This document shows, one piece after another, positions 1-5,513 of a stretch of 7,462 nt of DNA. Made by a program: the position numbers and the translations under genes. Under the pieces are notes generated by a model. It worked only from the letters and a program-made list of their open reading frames with translations, had not been told where the DNA came from and did no database searches. Position 1 is the first letter of the stretch. The number at the start of each line of letters is the position of its first letter. Source of the stretch: Desulfobacterales bacterium (GTDB lineage: Bacteria; Desulfobacterota; DSM-4660; Desulfatiglandales; Desulfatiglandaceae); the NCBI GenBank assembly GCA_021107495.1, contig JAIOSR010000331.1, positions 1 through 7,462 of the forward strand, given 5' to 3'.

Positions 1-859
1 CAACGGACATTTGAGGCTTTTCACCTCTGAGCCGTGCGATTCTTCGTTCAAGGGGCGGATGGGTGGAAAACAGGTGCATCAAATTGCCGGCTGAAAGCGG
101 ATTTACAATAAACATGTGAGCCGTGGAAGGATTGGCCTGCATGGGAATCCTCTTGGAATAGGCCCCAAGCTTTTCAAGGGCATTAGCGAGCCCTTCCGGG
201 TTTCCTGCAAAGCCGGCCCCGGTGGTGTCGGCCTGGTATTCCCTGGACCTGGATATCGCCATTTGTATGAGCATGGCAGCCAGCGGGGCCAAAATGGACA
301 TTGCGATCAAGCCGATTATGCCGGAAGCCCCTTCCCCTTCATCATCCGATCCTCCTCCCAAAAAGGCTGTCCACCGTGCCATGCCGGCTAAAATCATAAT
401 GGCGCCGGCCATGGTGGCCGCTATGGAGCCAATGAGAATGTCCCTGTTTTTGACATGGGCCATTTCGTGAGCAAGTACACCCATAAGCTCTTCCCTTCCC
501 ATGGCCTTGAGCAGACCTTCAGTTACTGCAATTACTGCATGATCCGGGTTTCTTCCCGTTGCAAAGGCATTGGGCGCCTGCTCCGGAATTATATAAACCC
601 GGGGCATGGGAAGGTGGGCACTCTCGGAAAGCCGTCTGACCATATTGTATAGTTCCGGGTGTTCCCCCGGGCCGACTTCCCCGGCACGGTACATCCTCAG
701 CACGATCCTGTCTGAAAACCAGAAACTGAAAAAATTCATGCCTATGGCTAAAATAAAGGCCAGGATCATGCCCTGTTGTCCTCCGAAATAGTTTCCTATC
801 CACACGATGAGCGCCGTCATGGCGCCTAATAGAAGAGTTATTTTAAACCAGTTTCCCAT
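1..859 (-). CDS. htpX: HtpX-type membrane zinc metalloprotease (M48), C-terminus cut by window edge
   Basis: Translating the minus strand from ATG 859 gives 286 residues with no stop before base 1, so the extreme C-terminus is missing; HtpX proteins are usually about 280-300 residues, so little is lost. The zinc-protease motif HEMAH lies at residues 131-135 (bases 455-469), and SREYQAD at 203-209 supplies the likely third zinc ligand, E207. Hydrophobic segments lie near residues 5-22, 30-48, 143-163 and 180-202, the usual HtpX topology. HPPLERRIARL close to the end is also typical. The family cleaves damaged or misfolded inner-membrane proteins from the cytoplasmic side and is often stress-induced. 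A good AGGAG lies 9 bases before the ATG and supports this start. Nothing adjacent is co-directional, so it looks monocistronic at its 5' end. The identification is strong; stress regulation here is inferred only from the family. Confidence 0.95.
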   Translation of the reverse strand, partial: MGNWFKITLLLGAMTALIVWIGNYFGGQQGMILAFILAIGMNFFSFWFSDRIVLRMYRAGEVGPGEHPELYNMVRRLSESAHLPMPRVYIIPEQAPNAFATGRNPDHAVIAVTEGLLKAMGREELMGVLAHEMAHVKNRDILIGSIAATMAGAIMILAGMARWTAFLGGGSDDEGEGASGIIGLIAMSILAPLAAMLIQMAISRSREYQADTTGAGFAGNPEGLANALEKLGAYSKRIPMQANPSTAHMFIVNPLSAGNLMHLFSTHPPLERRIARLRGEKPQMSV

Positions 860-904
860 AAGTATCATCTCCTGAGAATTGATAAACATTTAAGGACCAT
901 CTCC

Positions 905-933
905 AAATTAGTTGGTCAATGATCAGGATTCAA
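905..933 (-). promoter_or_regulatory. Second, closer promoter candidate for htpX
   Basis: Minus strand TTGAAT (933-928), a 17-base spacer, then TAATTT (910-905). The -35 sits inside CTTGAA, which resembles the heat-shock sigma32 -35, but no convincing CCCCAT-type -10 follows. It is an alternative to the site at 979-1006, and both are weak. Confidence 0.2.
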
Positions 934-978
934 GGAGTCCATGGGTCGAGTGAAAAATTTAATAATTACGATAACATG

Positions 979-1006
979 AACGTAGCCCAACATTATATTA
1001 TGTCAA
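979..1006 (-). promoter_or_regulatory. Candidate sigma70-like promoter for htpX
   Basis: On the minus strand a perfect TTGACA (1006-1001) is followed after 16 bases by TACGTT (984-979), which keeps the first T, the second A and the last T of the -10 consensus. It would give a leader of about 110 bases before htpX. Called by eye; the region is AT-rich, so chance matches are likely. Confidence 0.3.
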
Positions 1007-1020
1007 GACTCTATATACTG

Positions 1021-1153
1021 CTTAGAGATAAAATATAAGGCCGTTAAAGTAAATAATGTCATTTTTTGAGTTTTTTTTATCTAAGAGTGCTGTACTTGAG
1101 GCAAAAAAGATAATTAGTTTTTGTACTTAAATATCTTTTACTTACAGATAAAA
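1021..1153. repeat. Three short CTTA..GATAAAA motifs
   Basis: CTTAGAGATAAAA at 1021-1033 and CTTACAGATAAAA at 1141-1153 are direct copies with one difference in 13. A third, inverted copy lies between them: bases 1075-1085 read CTTAGATAAAA on the minus strand. They could be protein-binding sites in the gap between the divergent genes, but the background is AT-rich and chance remains possible. Confidence 0.35.
1105..1139. repeat. 8-base AT-rich inverted repeat
   Basis: AAAAGATA (1105-1112) and TATCTTTT (1132-1139) are exact inverted copies separated by 19 bases. As RNA the stem would be weak. It overlaps the interval of the CTTA..GATAAAA motifs and may belong to the same regulatory patch or be coincidental. 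Confidence 0.25.
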
Positions 1154-1219
1154 CGATTAAAAAACAAACGCTTGAATCCCTGGCCCAGACCGATTAATCT
1201 TACTGGATTGTCAATAAAC

Positions 1220-1248
1220 TTTCAGCATTGTGAAGCTTGGCCTATAAT
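1220..1248 (+). promoter_or_regulatory. Candidate promoter for the CMD-like gene
   Basis: A perfect TATAAT lies at 1243-1248, but the base-spaced -35 (TTTCAG at 1220-1225, 17-base spacer) is poor. Transcription from here would begin near 1255 and leave a leader of roughly 105 bases before GTG 1362. Confidence 0.3.
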
Positions 1249-1276
1249 TTAGGTGATCACAGAGTCGCGACAGGGC

Positions 1277-1328
1277 GGGCCTTGAACCCTAGAATCCTTG
1301 GCCCCTTTCTCTCAACTAATTGGGAGAA
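1277..1328 (+). other. Possible leader hairpins before the CMD-like gene
   Basis: GGGCC (1277-1281) can pair with GGCCC (1300-1304). Directly after it TTCTCTC (1307-1313) can pair with GGGAGAA (1322-1328) around an 8-base loop, with one G-U pair. AGGG (1272-1275) could instead pair with CCCT (1287-1290), interlocking with the first stem. I do not recognise a known riboswitch, and neither stem is followed by a U-run. Confidence 0.25.
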
Positions 1329-1345
1329 GAACCAAAAAGGTTTAT

Positions 1346-1352
1346 AAGGAGG
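1346..1352 (+). promoter_or_regulatory. Ribosome binding site selecting GTG 1362
   Basis: A full AAGGAGG sits 9 bases before GTG 1362. An in-frame TTG at 1320 has no such site, which is why the GTG is taken as the start. Confidence 0.75.
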
Positions 1353-1361
1353 ATTTTTATT

Positions 1362-1760
1362 GTGAGTGATGAAGAGAAAAGAAAAAGGACACAGGAAACG
1401 GCAAAAAAACTCTTTGGCAAGGGTGTCAAGATGGATCCGCCCTATCTATTGTGGAAGGCATTTGACAAGGACCTGGCCAATGATTTTTCCATGTTTATTA
1501 CCGGAAATCTCTATTCCCGCTCGGTTCTCACATTGCCCGAAAGACAAATGGTTGCGTGCGCCATGTTGGCATCCATCCGAGCGGGTGATGAATTAAGGCT
1601 ACACGTAAATGCTGCCCTCAATGTAGGCTGCGACCCAAAAAAACTTGCGGAAGTCTTTTTCCAGGTTGCCACATATTCAGGTATGCCGGCGGTCAATGAA
1701 GCGCTTGGGGTTTTTCGAGAGGTGCTCGAAGAGAGGGGCGAATGGCCGATTGAAAAATAA
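1362..1760 (+). CDS. Carboxymuconolactone decarboxylase (CMD/AhpD-fold) family protein
   Basis: This is a 132-residue all-helical protein of the CMD family, close to the usual length of the PcaC-like branch. The core runs from LPERQMV (residues 58-64) through ELRLHVNAALNVG (77-89) to EVFFQVATYSGMP (97-109), the typical CMD pattern with the conserved His at 81. The CxxC pair of AhpD-type peroxidase members is absent: the only Cys seen are 66 and 90. A lyase-like or unknown reaction is therefore more likely than a thiol-based one. No aromatic-degradation gene flanks it, so a role in protocatechuate breakdown has no support from context. The N-terminal 20 residues are highly charged. The start is GTG, chosen for the strong upstream AAGGAGG; a TTG 42 bases further up would add 14 residues. 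It appears to be a single-gene unit. Family membership is firm, substrate unknown. Confidence 0.85.
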   Translation: MSDEEKRKRTQETAKKLFGKGVKMDPPYLLWKAFDKDLANDFSMFITGNLYSRSVLTLPERQMVACAMLASIRAGDELRLHVNAALNVGCDPKKLAEVFFQVATYSGMPAVNEALGVFREVLEERGEWPIEK

Positions 1761-1806
1761 AGCCTTTCCGTCAGTTTAGTCATCTTGAAGCAAATGACCC
1801 TGAAGT

Positions 1807-1833
1807 TTGACATCGTCTAAAATCTTTAATAAT
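1807..1833 (+). promoter_or_regulatory. Candidate promoter for the PilZ gene
   Basis: A perfect TTGACA (1807-1812) is followed by the AT-rich run TAATAAT (1827-1833). The best -10 is AATAAT at 1828-1833 with a short 15-base spacer; TAATGT at 1830-1835 gives 17. It lies 47 bases past the CMD stop and would give the PilZ gene its own transcript with a leader of about 120 bases. Confidence 0.4.
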
Positions 1834-1859
1834 GTGGCAATGAAGGACACGGAGATTTC

Positions 1860-1899
1860 CGAAACTCTTTTCGTGGGGCTAGAATATCTGATGATATTC
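1860..1899 (+). repeat. Two hairpin-forming inverted repeats in the PilZ leader
   Basis: CGAAA (1860-1864) and TTTCG (1869-1873) form a perfect 5-base stem with a CTCT loop. GAATATC (1882-1888) and GATATTC (1893-1899) form a perfect 7-base stem with a TGAT loop. Both lie downstream of the candidate promoter and about 60-100 bases before the start codon, so they could be leader RNA hairpins; the second could equally be a dyad operator. No U-run follows. Confidence 0.4.
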
Positions 1900-1948
1900 G
1901 AAATAAAATGAAACAGGCGTCTTCCCCAAGAGAATTTTGGGATATGTT

Positions 1949-1953
1949 GGGAG
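1949..1953 (+). promoter_or_regulatory. Ribosome binding site selecting TTG 1961
   Basis: GGGAG lies 7 bases before TTG 1961. The alternative in-frame TTG at 1937 has only a poorly placed AGAG upstream, and no in-frame ATG is available at the N-terminus. Confidence 0.55.
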
Positions 1954-1960
1954 AATAAAT

Positions 1961-2290
1961 TTGGCTCACGAGACCGAAAGACGCAAAAATCTCAGACGTA
2001 AAGTCAAATGGCCCGTTACCGTATTGACCGAAAATGGTACAATAGAAGGAGAGACAAGAGACTTTGCTGTTGACGGGATGTCAATCAGTTGCGTGGAACC
2101 TTTGCTCATGGATAAGGTTTTACACATGGGCGTCATGCCCCCCGATCACCAGATGATAGAGTTTACCGGTAAGGTGATCTGGTCCGATCTATATGGTATT
2201 GGTGATGATGATTCTGCCTATGGCATGGGCGTCTGCTTTGTAGAGATTTCTAATGAAGACCTTCGTGTCCTGCAAAGACTCTTTCGTTGA
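1961..2290 (+). CDS. Stand-alone PilZ-domain protein, probable c-di-GMP effector
   Basis: The product is 109 residues, essentially one PilZ domain. RRKNLR at residues 7-12 matches the RRxxxR half of the c-di-GMP binding site. DFAVDG at 34-39 matches the (D/N)xSxxG half except that Ala replaces Ser. A beta-rich body follows (FTGKVIWSDL, YGMGVCFVEI), ending in a short helix (NEDLRVLQRLF). PilZ proteins bind cyclic di-GMP and pass the signal to motility, exopolysaccharide or transcription partners. No transmembrane segment or signal peptide is visible, so it should be cytoplasmic. No partner gene is adjacent. The start is TTG, chosen on the ribosome site; a TTG 24 bases upstream would add eight residues. 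The Ser-to-Ala change may weaken ligand contact but is not proof of loss. Family call is firm, target unknown. Confidence 0.88.
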   Translation: MAHETERRKNLRRKVKWPVTVLTENGTIEGETRDFAVDGMSISCVEPLLMDKVLHMGVMPPDHQMIEFTGKVIWSDLYGIGDDDSAYGMGVCFVEISNEDLRVLQRLFR

Positions 2291-2342
2291 TACACAAGAG
2301 CCTTTCCCTTTTTTTACTTCTCGTTCATTGGACTTATAAAAT

Positions 2343-2480
2343 ATGGCCCTTCCTCCGGGCCGTAATCCCTATATGGGCCGGAGGCTGGGCCAGACTAAAA
2401 TTCCCGCTGATGTGCAGTGGGAGGTCAGAGATATTCGGCGCCCAAAACCTTCCAGGAAAAGGACGGCAACCTATGGGTGA
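2343..2480 (+). CDS. Possible 45-residue basic small protein (doubtful)
   Basis: An ATG at 2343 opens a 45-codon frame ending at TGA 2480. The product is rich in Arg, Lys and Pro (for example RRPKPSRKRT near its end) and has no recognisable domain. An in-frame TAA lies 6 bases before the ATG, so it cannot be an extension of anything upstream. The ribosome site is poor (only GGA about 10 bases before). It overlaps another open frame at 2287-2508 with an equally unconvincing product. It may be a real micro-gene, a remnant, or chance. Confidence 0.15.
   Translation: MALPPGRNPYMGRRLGQTKIPADVQWEVRDIRRPKPSRKRTATYG
2352..2384 (+). repeat. GC-rich imperfect inverted repeat downstream of the PilZ gene
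   Basis: CCTCCGGGCC (2352-2361) and GGGCCGGAGG (2375-2384) pair at nine of ten positions around a 13-base loop. No U-run follows, so it is not a standard intrinsic terminator, but it could stop or protect the 3' end of the PilZ transcript. It lies inside the doubtful 45-codon frame. Confidence 0.4.
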
Positions 2481-2518
2481 GATTCCCGAACTGGAAACGG
2501 ATTTGTAATGCAAGGACT

Positions 2519-2536
2519 AAAAAAGGATTTTTCCTT
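2519..2536 (-). terminator. Weak intrinsic terminator for the lipoprotein gene
   Basis: On the minus strand AAGGA (2536-2532), loop AAAA, TCCTT (2527-2523) is followed directly by four more T (2522-2519), giving a run of six T. It starts 27 bases after the lipoprotein stop. The stem is only five pairs with two G-C, so efficiency is uncertain. Confidence 0.4.
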
Positions 2537-2563
2537 GACAGGTATCCGGTTAGAGATCTGAGC

Positions 2564-2785
2564 CTATTCCTCTAACTCTGCACCGACCGTTTCGCCCCAC
2601 CATTTCTGTTCAACGGACTTTTTTCCTGTTTCTTTAGTGGGGTTTTTGTAACCAAACCAACTGAACAACATGTGGTCCGTGTTTTTGTACATTGAATCGT
2701 GTTTCCAGAATTCGGAACGCTCCGCCGCAGTTCCGCAGCCTGAAAGAAAAAATCCCGCAACCAGCAATAAAAGCAGCTTTTTCAT
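2564..2785 (-). CDS. Small lipoprotein of unknown function
   Basis: The product is 73 residues with a textbook lipoprotein signal: MKK, a Leu-rich core (residues 4-14) and the lipobox LSGC at 14-17, so Cys17 should be lipidated and the mature chain is 57 residues. The residue after Cys is Gly rather than Asp, which by the E. coli rule favours outer-membrane sorting. The mature part is rich in Trp, Lys and Glu (SEFWKHD, MLFSWFGYKNP, QKWWGE) and has no other Cys. I do not recognise a named family, although similar short Trp-rich lipoproteins seem to occur in Desulfobacterota (from memory, not checked). AAGGAGG lies 10 bases before the ATG. It appears monocistronic, with a hairpin and U-run after the stop and a dyad upstream. 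That it is a real lipoprotein gene is fairly sure; its role is unknown. Confidence 0.8.
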   Translation of the reverse strand: MKKLLLLLVAGFFLSGCGTAAERSEFWKHDSMYKNTDHMLFSWFGYKNPTKETGKKSVEQKWWGETVGAELEE

Positions 2786-3030
2786 GACGTGATAACCTCC
2801 TTAATTTGTTTAGTGTTTAGGGATTCCTAAAACCTATGGGAATTTTAATCGGTAAACTCAGCCCAGGCAGTTAGGGCCTTCGCCCGATAAACTATTAGAG
2901 CAACAGGATCAAAAATTGAGTATTCATATTAATGAAAAATTCGACAAGAATCAAGAAAAGTTTTATTAAAATTTGGAATTTAAACAGAGTCCCTCACGGA
3001 ATCAATGCCTTAGAGCATTAAACATCATTC
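2786..3030. other. Intergenic region between lipoprotein and mgtE
   Basis: Besides the dyad at 2816-2831 it holds a small stem, GGGC-CTTC-GCCC (2874-2885), and a 5-base stem AATGC/GCATT (3004-3019) just after the mgtE stop. Neither has a U-run, so I cannot name an mgtE terminator. The rest is AT-rich and shows no coding potential. Confidence 0.45.
2816..2831. repeat. TTTAGG-GATT-CCTAAA dyad upstream of the lipoprotein gene
   Basis: Perfect 6-base arms (2816-2821 and 2826-2831) with a 4-base spacer lie about 30 bases before the lipoprotein ATG. The position suits an operator or a 5' leader hairpin. No clear promoter hexamers could be fixed around it. Confidence 0.3.
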
Positions 3031-4398
3031 TCAGGTTGTTACGTACAGGTAGATGGTCACGAGCCCTAAGTAGATAAGTAGACTCAAAATATCGTTCAAG
3101 GTTGTTACAAAGGGACCCGTAGCAAGGGCCGGGTCTATATTAAGTCTTTTCATGGCTAATGGCACTGCAGCACCTATAACACCTGAGTTTAACACAATCA
3201 GGACCATCGACAGGGCCACAATAAACCCCAACGCGTAATCCGAAAGCCAGAAACTGACGATCAGCCCTAAAAGAATTCCGCATATAATCCCGTTAACGAG
3301 GGCCACTTTCAGTTCCACCCACAATCGTTTTCCAATATTCATAAGGCCGATGTCGCCGGTGGCCAAGCCCCGCACGGCAATCGTGGATGCCTGGGTCCCC
3401 GTATTTCCTCCCATGGCCATAATGACCGGAAAGAAGAACGACAGTGCTAAAATTTTTTCGAGGGATGACTCAAACTGCTTAATAACAACCGCAGCCAGAA
3501 CACCGCCGAAAAGGCCCGCAATCAACCAGGGCAATCGGGCCCTGGATATTTTCAGGGGGGACTCTTCCGCAAATTCCTGATGGATAACGCCTGCCATCAG
3601 AGAAATGTCTTCATCCGCCTCATCTTCGATTACATCAATGATATCATCATGGGTGATGCGACCTACCAGGCGATTGTTACCGTTCACTACGGGTATTGTT
3701 ACAAGATCATACTTCTTGACCAGGTGAGCGACTTCTTCCTGATCTGTGTCCACGTGTACTGAAATTATCTCAGGATTCATAATGCTACCGATTTCTCGTT
3801 CAGGAGGCTCAAGAACAAGGTCTTTCATGGATATGACCCCAACCAACCTTTCAAAATCGTCTATGACCCAGAGGTAATAAAGGTTTTCTACCTCTCCCCT
3901 TTTTTCCCGCACCGTTTCAATGGCATCCCGGACCGTGGCATCCGACTTGATCGCCACGAATTCCAGTGCCATGATGCCGCCGGCCGTATCCTCGGGATAG
4001 GGAAGAAGCCTGCCCAATTCCTCGGAAACATCATCCGTAACTGCGTCTATGACTTCTCTTGCACGCTCGGCAGGAAGGTCTCCGACAAGGTCGGCCGCGT
4101 CATCGGAGTCAAGTTCCTCAACGATATCGGAGATTGCCTTGCTGTCAAGGTCCTCTAGAATACGCCCTTGAACCGAGGGTTCTATTTCAACCAGTACGTC
4201 ACCGGCTCCTTCGGGCTCTAAGAATTTGAATATGAAGAGACGTTCGTCAGGAGCCAGGTGTTCTAAGAGATCCGCAAGATCCGCAGCCCTCATTTCGTCA
4301 ACGAGTTTCTTTATTGCCTGGCGGTTGTCCTGCCCGATAAAACCCTTGACCTCTTGAATAAGCCTTTCATTGATTGTTTCAGTTTTGAAAGATGTCAA
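3031..4398 (-). CDS. mgtE: MgtE-type magnesium channel/transporter
   Basis: The 455-residue product has the full MgtE layout and normal length. An acidic helical N-domain (about 1-135, with repeats such as LADLLEHL and AADLVGDLP) is followed by paired CBS domains (about 137-260), a linker helix, and a membrane domain from about 289 with five hydrophobic segments. GGNTGTQAST at 330-339 and LNDILSL at 434-440 are family signatures; D436 aligns by position with the pore Asp of characterised MgtE. The family conducts Mg2+ inward across the inner membrane, and the cytosolic N and CBS domains sense intracellular Mg2+ and close the pore. The start is TTG, chosen because GAGG lies 9 bases upstream and the next in-frame Met is residue 36, inside the N-domain. 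An in-frame TAA, the stop of the upstream DHH gene, excludes extension. It is the second gene of a likely operon with that phosphoesterase. Confidence 0.96.
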   Translation of the reverse strand: MTSFKTETINERLIQEVKGFIGQDNRQAIKKLVDEMRAADLADLLEHLAPDERLFIFKFLEPEGAGDVLVEIEPSVQGRILEDLDSKAISDIVEELDSDDAADLVGDLPAERAREVIDAVTDDVSEELGRLLPYPEDTAGGIMALEFVAIKSDATVRDAIETVREKRGEVENLYYLWVIDDFERLVGVISMKDLVLEPPEREIGSIMNPEIISVHVDTDQEEVAHLVKKYDLVTIPVVNGNNRLVGRITHDDIIDVIEDEADEDISLMAGVIHQEFAEESPLKISRARLPWLIAGLFGGVLAAVVIKQFESSLEKILALSFFFPVIMAMGGNTGTQASTIAVRGLATGDIGLMNIGKRLWVELKVALVNGIICGILLGLIVSFWLSDYALGFIVALSMVLIVLNSGVIGAAVPLAMKRLNIDPALATGPFVTTLNDILSLLIYLGLVTIYLYVTT

Positions 4399-4407
4399 GA
4401 TTGATAA

Positions 4408-4411
4408 CCTC
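4408..4411 (-). promoter_or_regulatory. Ribosome binding site for TTG-started mgtE
   Basis: GAGG lies inside the 18-base gap between the DHH stop (TAA 4419-4417) and TTG 4398, nine bases before the start. This is the only good start signal near the N-terminus and suggests coupled translation. Confidence 0.65.
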
Positions 4412-4416
4412 GATGA

Positions 4417-5427
4417 TTATTTCAGATCCCTGAGGGCTTTTTGTACAACCTGATCCGGGTCGGATCGGCCTTTGTTCTGTTTCATTAACTCCTCTAAAGG
4501 AATTTCGGCCCTGGCAGCACCTTTGTGACCGCCGGCAGAACCGCCCAACGGTCCAAACAATTTGACGGCCGTTTTTCCTGCATCACCCCTGAAGCCGGCA
4601 TTTCTTAGAATCACTATAAGCTTTTCATCGTATACCCCGGATGCAATGCTCCAGGTAGCTTCAGCGAGCTTCATGTGAAAATCCGCTATAATGACCAGTA
4701 TATCGGGATTATCGATTTCTCCCATGTGAACAAAGGCGATGTCTCTTATGATCTTTAACCTGTCCATGGCGAACCGGTAACTGTCAAGGGTTTTTTTGGT
4801 CATCTCGGAGGACTCGATTTTTTTTATAATATTCATGTTGGTGAACCGGTAAAGATATCTGAAGGCATTAATATCGTTGGGTAGAGATTCCCTTACAAAA
4901 TTATCCGTGTCGGTCTTGATTCCATAAAAGAGTGCAGTGGCCAGCCTGGGAGCGGGTTTGATCCTGCTTGCACGCAGATATTCGGTCATTATGGTTGCAT
5001 TTGCGCCGTAATCCTCTTTGATGTCCACAAAATGGGCCTTTGATGACGGAGCTGCAGGGTGATGATCGATGATTATATCAAATGGGTGATTCTTAAACTT
5101 TTCGTGATGATGCGGTTGAGAATCCACAATGGCCCATTTTGTGATTTTTGAGGGTTTTAAATGCCGAATATGCTTCTGGTCAATCCTGAGCGATTTGATA
5201 AAAGCCAGGTTATCGGCCCGCTGAATAGTATTGATATGGTAAATTTCCGCTTTCCTGACTTTACGCCAGAAAATTCTCTTCAAGGCCAAGGCACTGGCCA
5301 TGGCATCAGGGTCTGCATTAATAAGAATGCCCAAGGTGTCTTCAGTATCCACAACACTAAGAAGCCGTTTACATTTTTCTTTTAAGGTGATGGACTTGGC
5401 AAATGGATGGTCCATCAGGGAATTCAT
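4417..5427 (-). CDS. DHH/DHHA1 family phosphoesterase (nanoRNase/pAp-phosphatase-like)
   Basis: The 336-residue product has the two-lobed soluble DHH architecture. Metal-site motifs appear in order: NADPDA (37-42), VDSQ (101-104), DHH (121-123) within IIDHHPA, and KTDTDNF (171-177). The C-terminal DHHA1 substrate lobe ends with GGSAGGHKGAAR (295-306). Relatives are Mn2+/Mg2+-dependent hydrolases of short RNAs, 3'-phosphoadenosine 5'-phosphate, or linear and cyclic dinucleotides; the sequence alone does not decide among these. No PAS, GGDEF, CBS or membrane segment is fused, so it is not a GdpP-type or CBS-DHH enzyme. ATG 5427 has AGGAG 8 bases upstream. Its stop is 18 bases before mgtE, so both genes probably share one mRNA, and an extended -10 promoter lies immediately upstream. 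Family certain, substrate open. Confidence 0.92.
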   Translation of the reverse strand: MNSLMDHPFAKSITLKEKCKRLLSVVDTEDTLGILINADPDAMASALALKRIFWRKVRKAEIYHINTIQRADNLAFIKSLRIDQKHIRHLKPSKITKWAIVDSQPHHHEKFKNHPFDIIIDHHPAAPSSKAHFVDIKEDYGANATIMTEYLRASRIKPAPRLATALFYGIKTDTDNFVRESLPNDINAFRYLYRFTNMNIIKKIESSEMTKKTLDSYRFAMDRLKIIRDIAFVHMGEIDNPDILVIIADFHMKLAEATWSIASGVYDEKLIVILRNAGFRGDAGKTAVKLFGPLGGSAGGHKGAARAEIPLEELMKQNKGRSDPDQVVQKALRDLK

Positions 5428-5462
5428 AACAGCATCTCCTCATGCGTGGATTTTGCCCCAAC

Positions 5463-5489
5463 AGTATAGCAAGGATCTTCAAAATTCAA
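5463..5489 (-). promoter_or_regulatory. Candidate extended -10 promoter for the DHH-mgtE operon
   Basis: Minus strand TATACT (5468-5463) is preceded by TGC, forming an extended -10 element. TTGAAT (5489-5484) lies 15 bases further up as a -35. Transcription would begin near 5456, about 30 bases before ATG 5427. Confidence 0.5.
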
Positions 5490-5491
5490 TG

Positions 5492-5504
5492 GGAAATAAT
5501 TTCC
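5492..5504. repeat. GGAAA-TAA-TTTCC inverted repeat
   Basis: Perfect 5-base arms around 3 bases lie between the stop of the isomerase-like gene and the -35 of the DHH promoter. It could be a weak 3' hairpin for the former or an operator for the latter. No U-run follows on the minus strand. Confidence 0.3.
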
Positions 5505-5513
5505 TGCTTTTAC

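Larger units (their letters stand above)
860..1361. other. 500-base AT-rich intergenic gap between divergent htpX and the CMD-like gene
   Basis: I see no convincing coding sequence or tRNA on either strand. The stretch is AT-rich with T and A runs (for example eight T at 1071-1078). It holds candidate promoters for both flanking genes, three copies of a CTTA..GATAAAA motif, an 8-base inverted repeat, and near its right end GC-richer sequence that can form hairpins in the leader of the CMD-like gene. The middle (about 1010-1200) is otherwise unexplained. Confidence 0.6.
2291..2563. other. Gap between the PilZ gene and the convergent lipoprotein gene
   Basis: This 273-base interval holds the GC-rich inverted repeat, the doubtful 45-codon frame, and near its right side a small hairpin with a U-run oriented for the minus-strand lipoprotein gene. 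No known protein family is recognisable in any frame. Confidence 0.5.

Noticed and set aside
116..803. Several open frames on both strands across the htpX region
   Set aside because: They overlap the clear HtpX reading frame in other frames, show no domain, and have low-complexity or atypical composition.
1255..1345. Possible tRNA or known riboswitch in the GC-richer stretch before the CMD-like gene
   Set aside because: No cloverleaf with a T-arm GGTTCRA and acceptor pairing could be drawn, and no riboswitch core was recognised.
2287..2508. 73-codon plus-strand frame beginning at TTG 2287 over the PilZ stop
   Set aside because: Poor ribosome site, no recognisable domain, irregular composition, and it competes with another frame over the same bases.
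3004..3019. AATGC/GCATT stem as an mgtE terminator
   Set aside because: Only five pairs and no U-run on the minus strand.
5428..5513. Mg2+-responsive riboswitch ahead of the DHH-mgtE operon
   Set aside because: The predicted leader is only about 30 bases, too short for an M-box or similar element.
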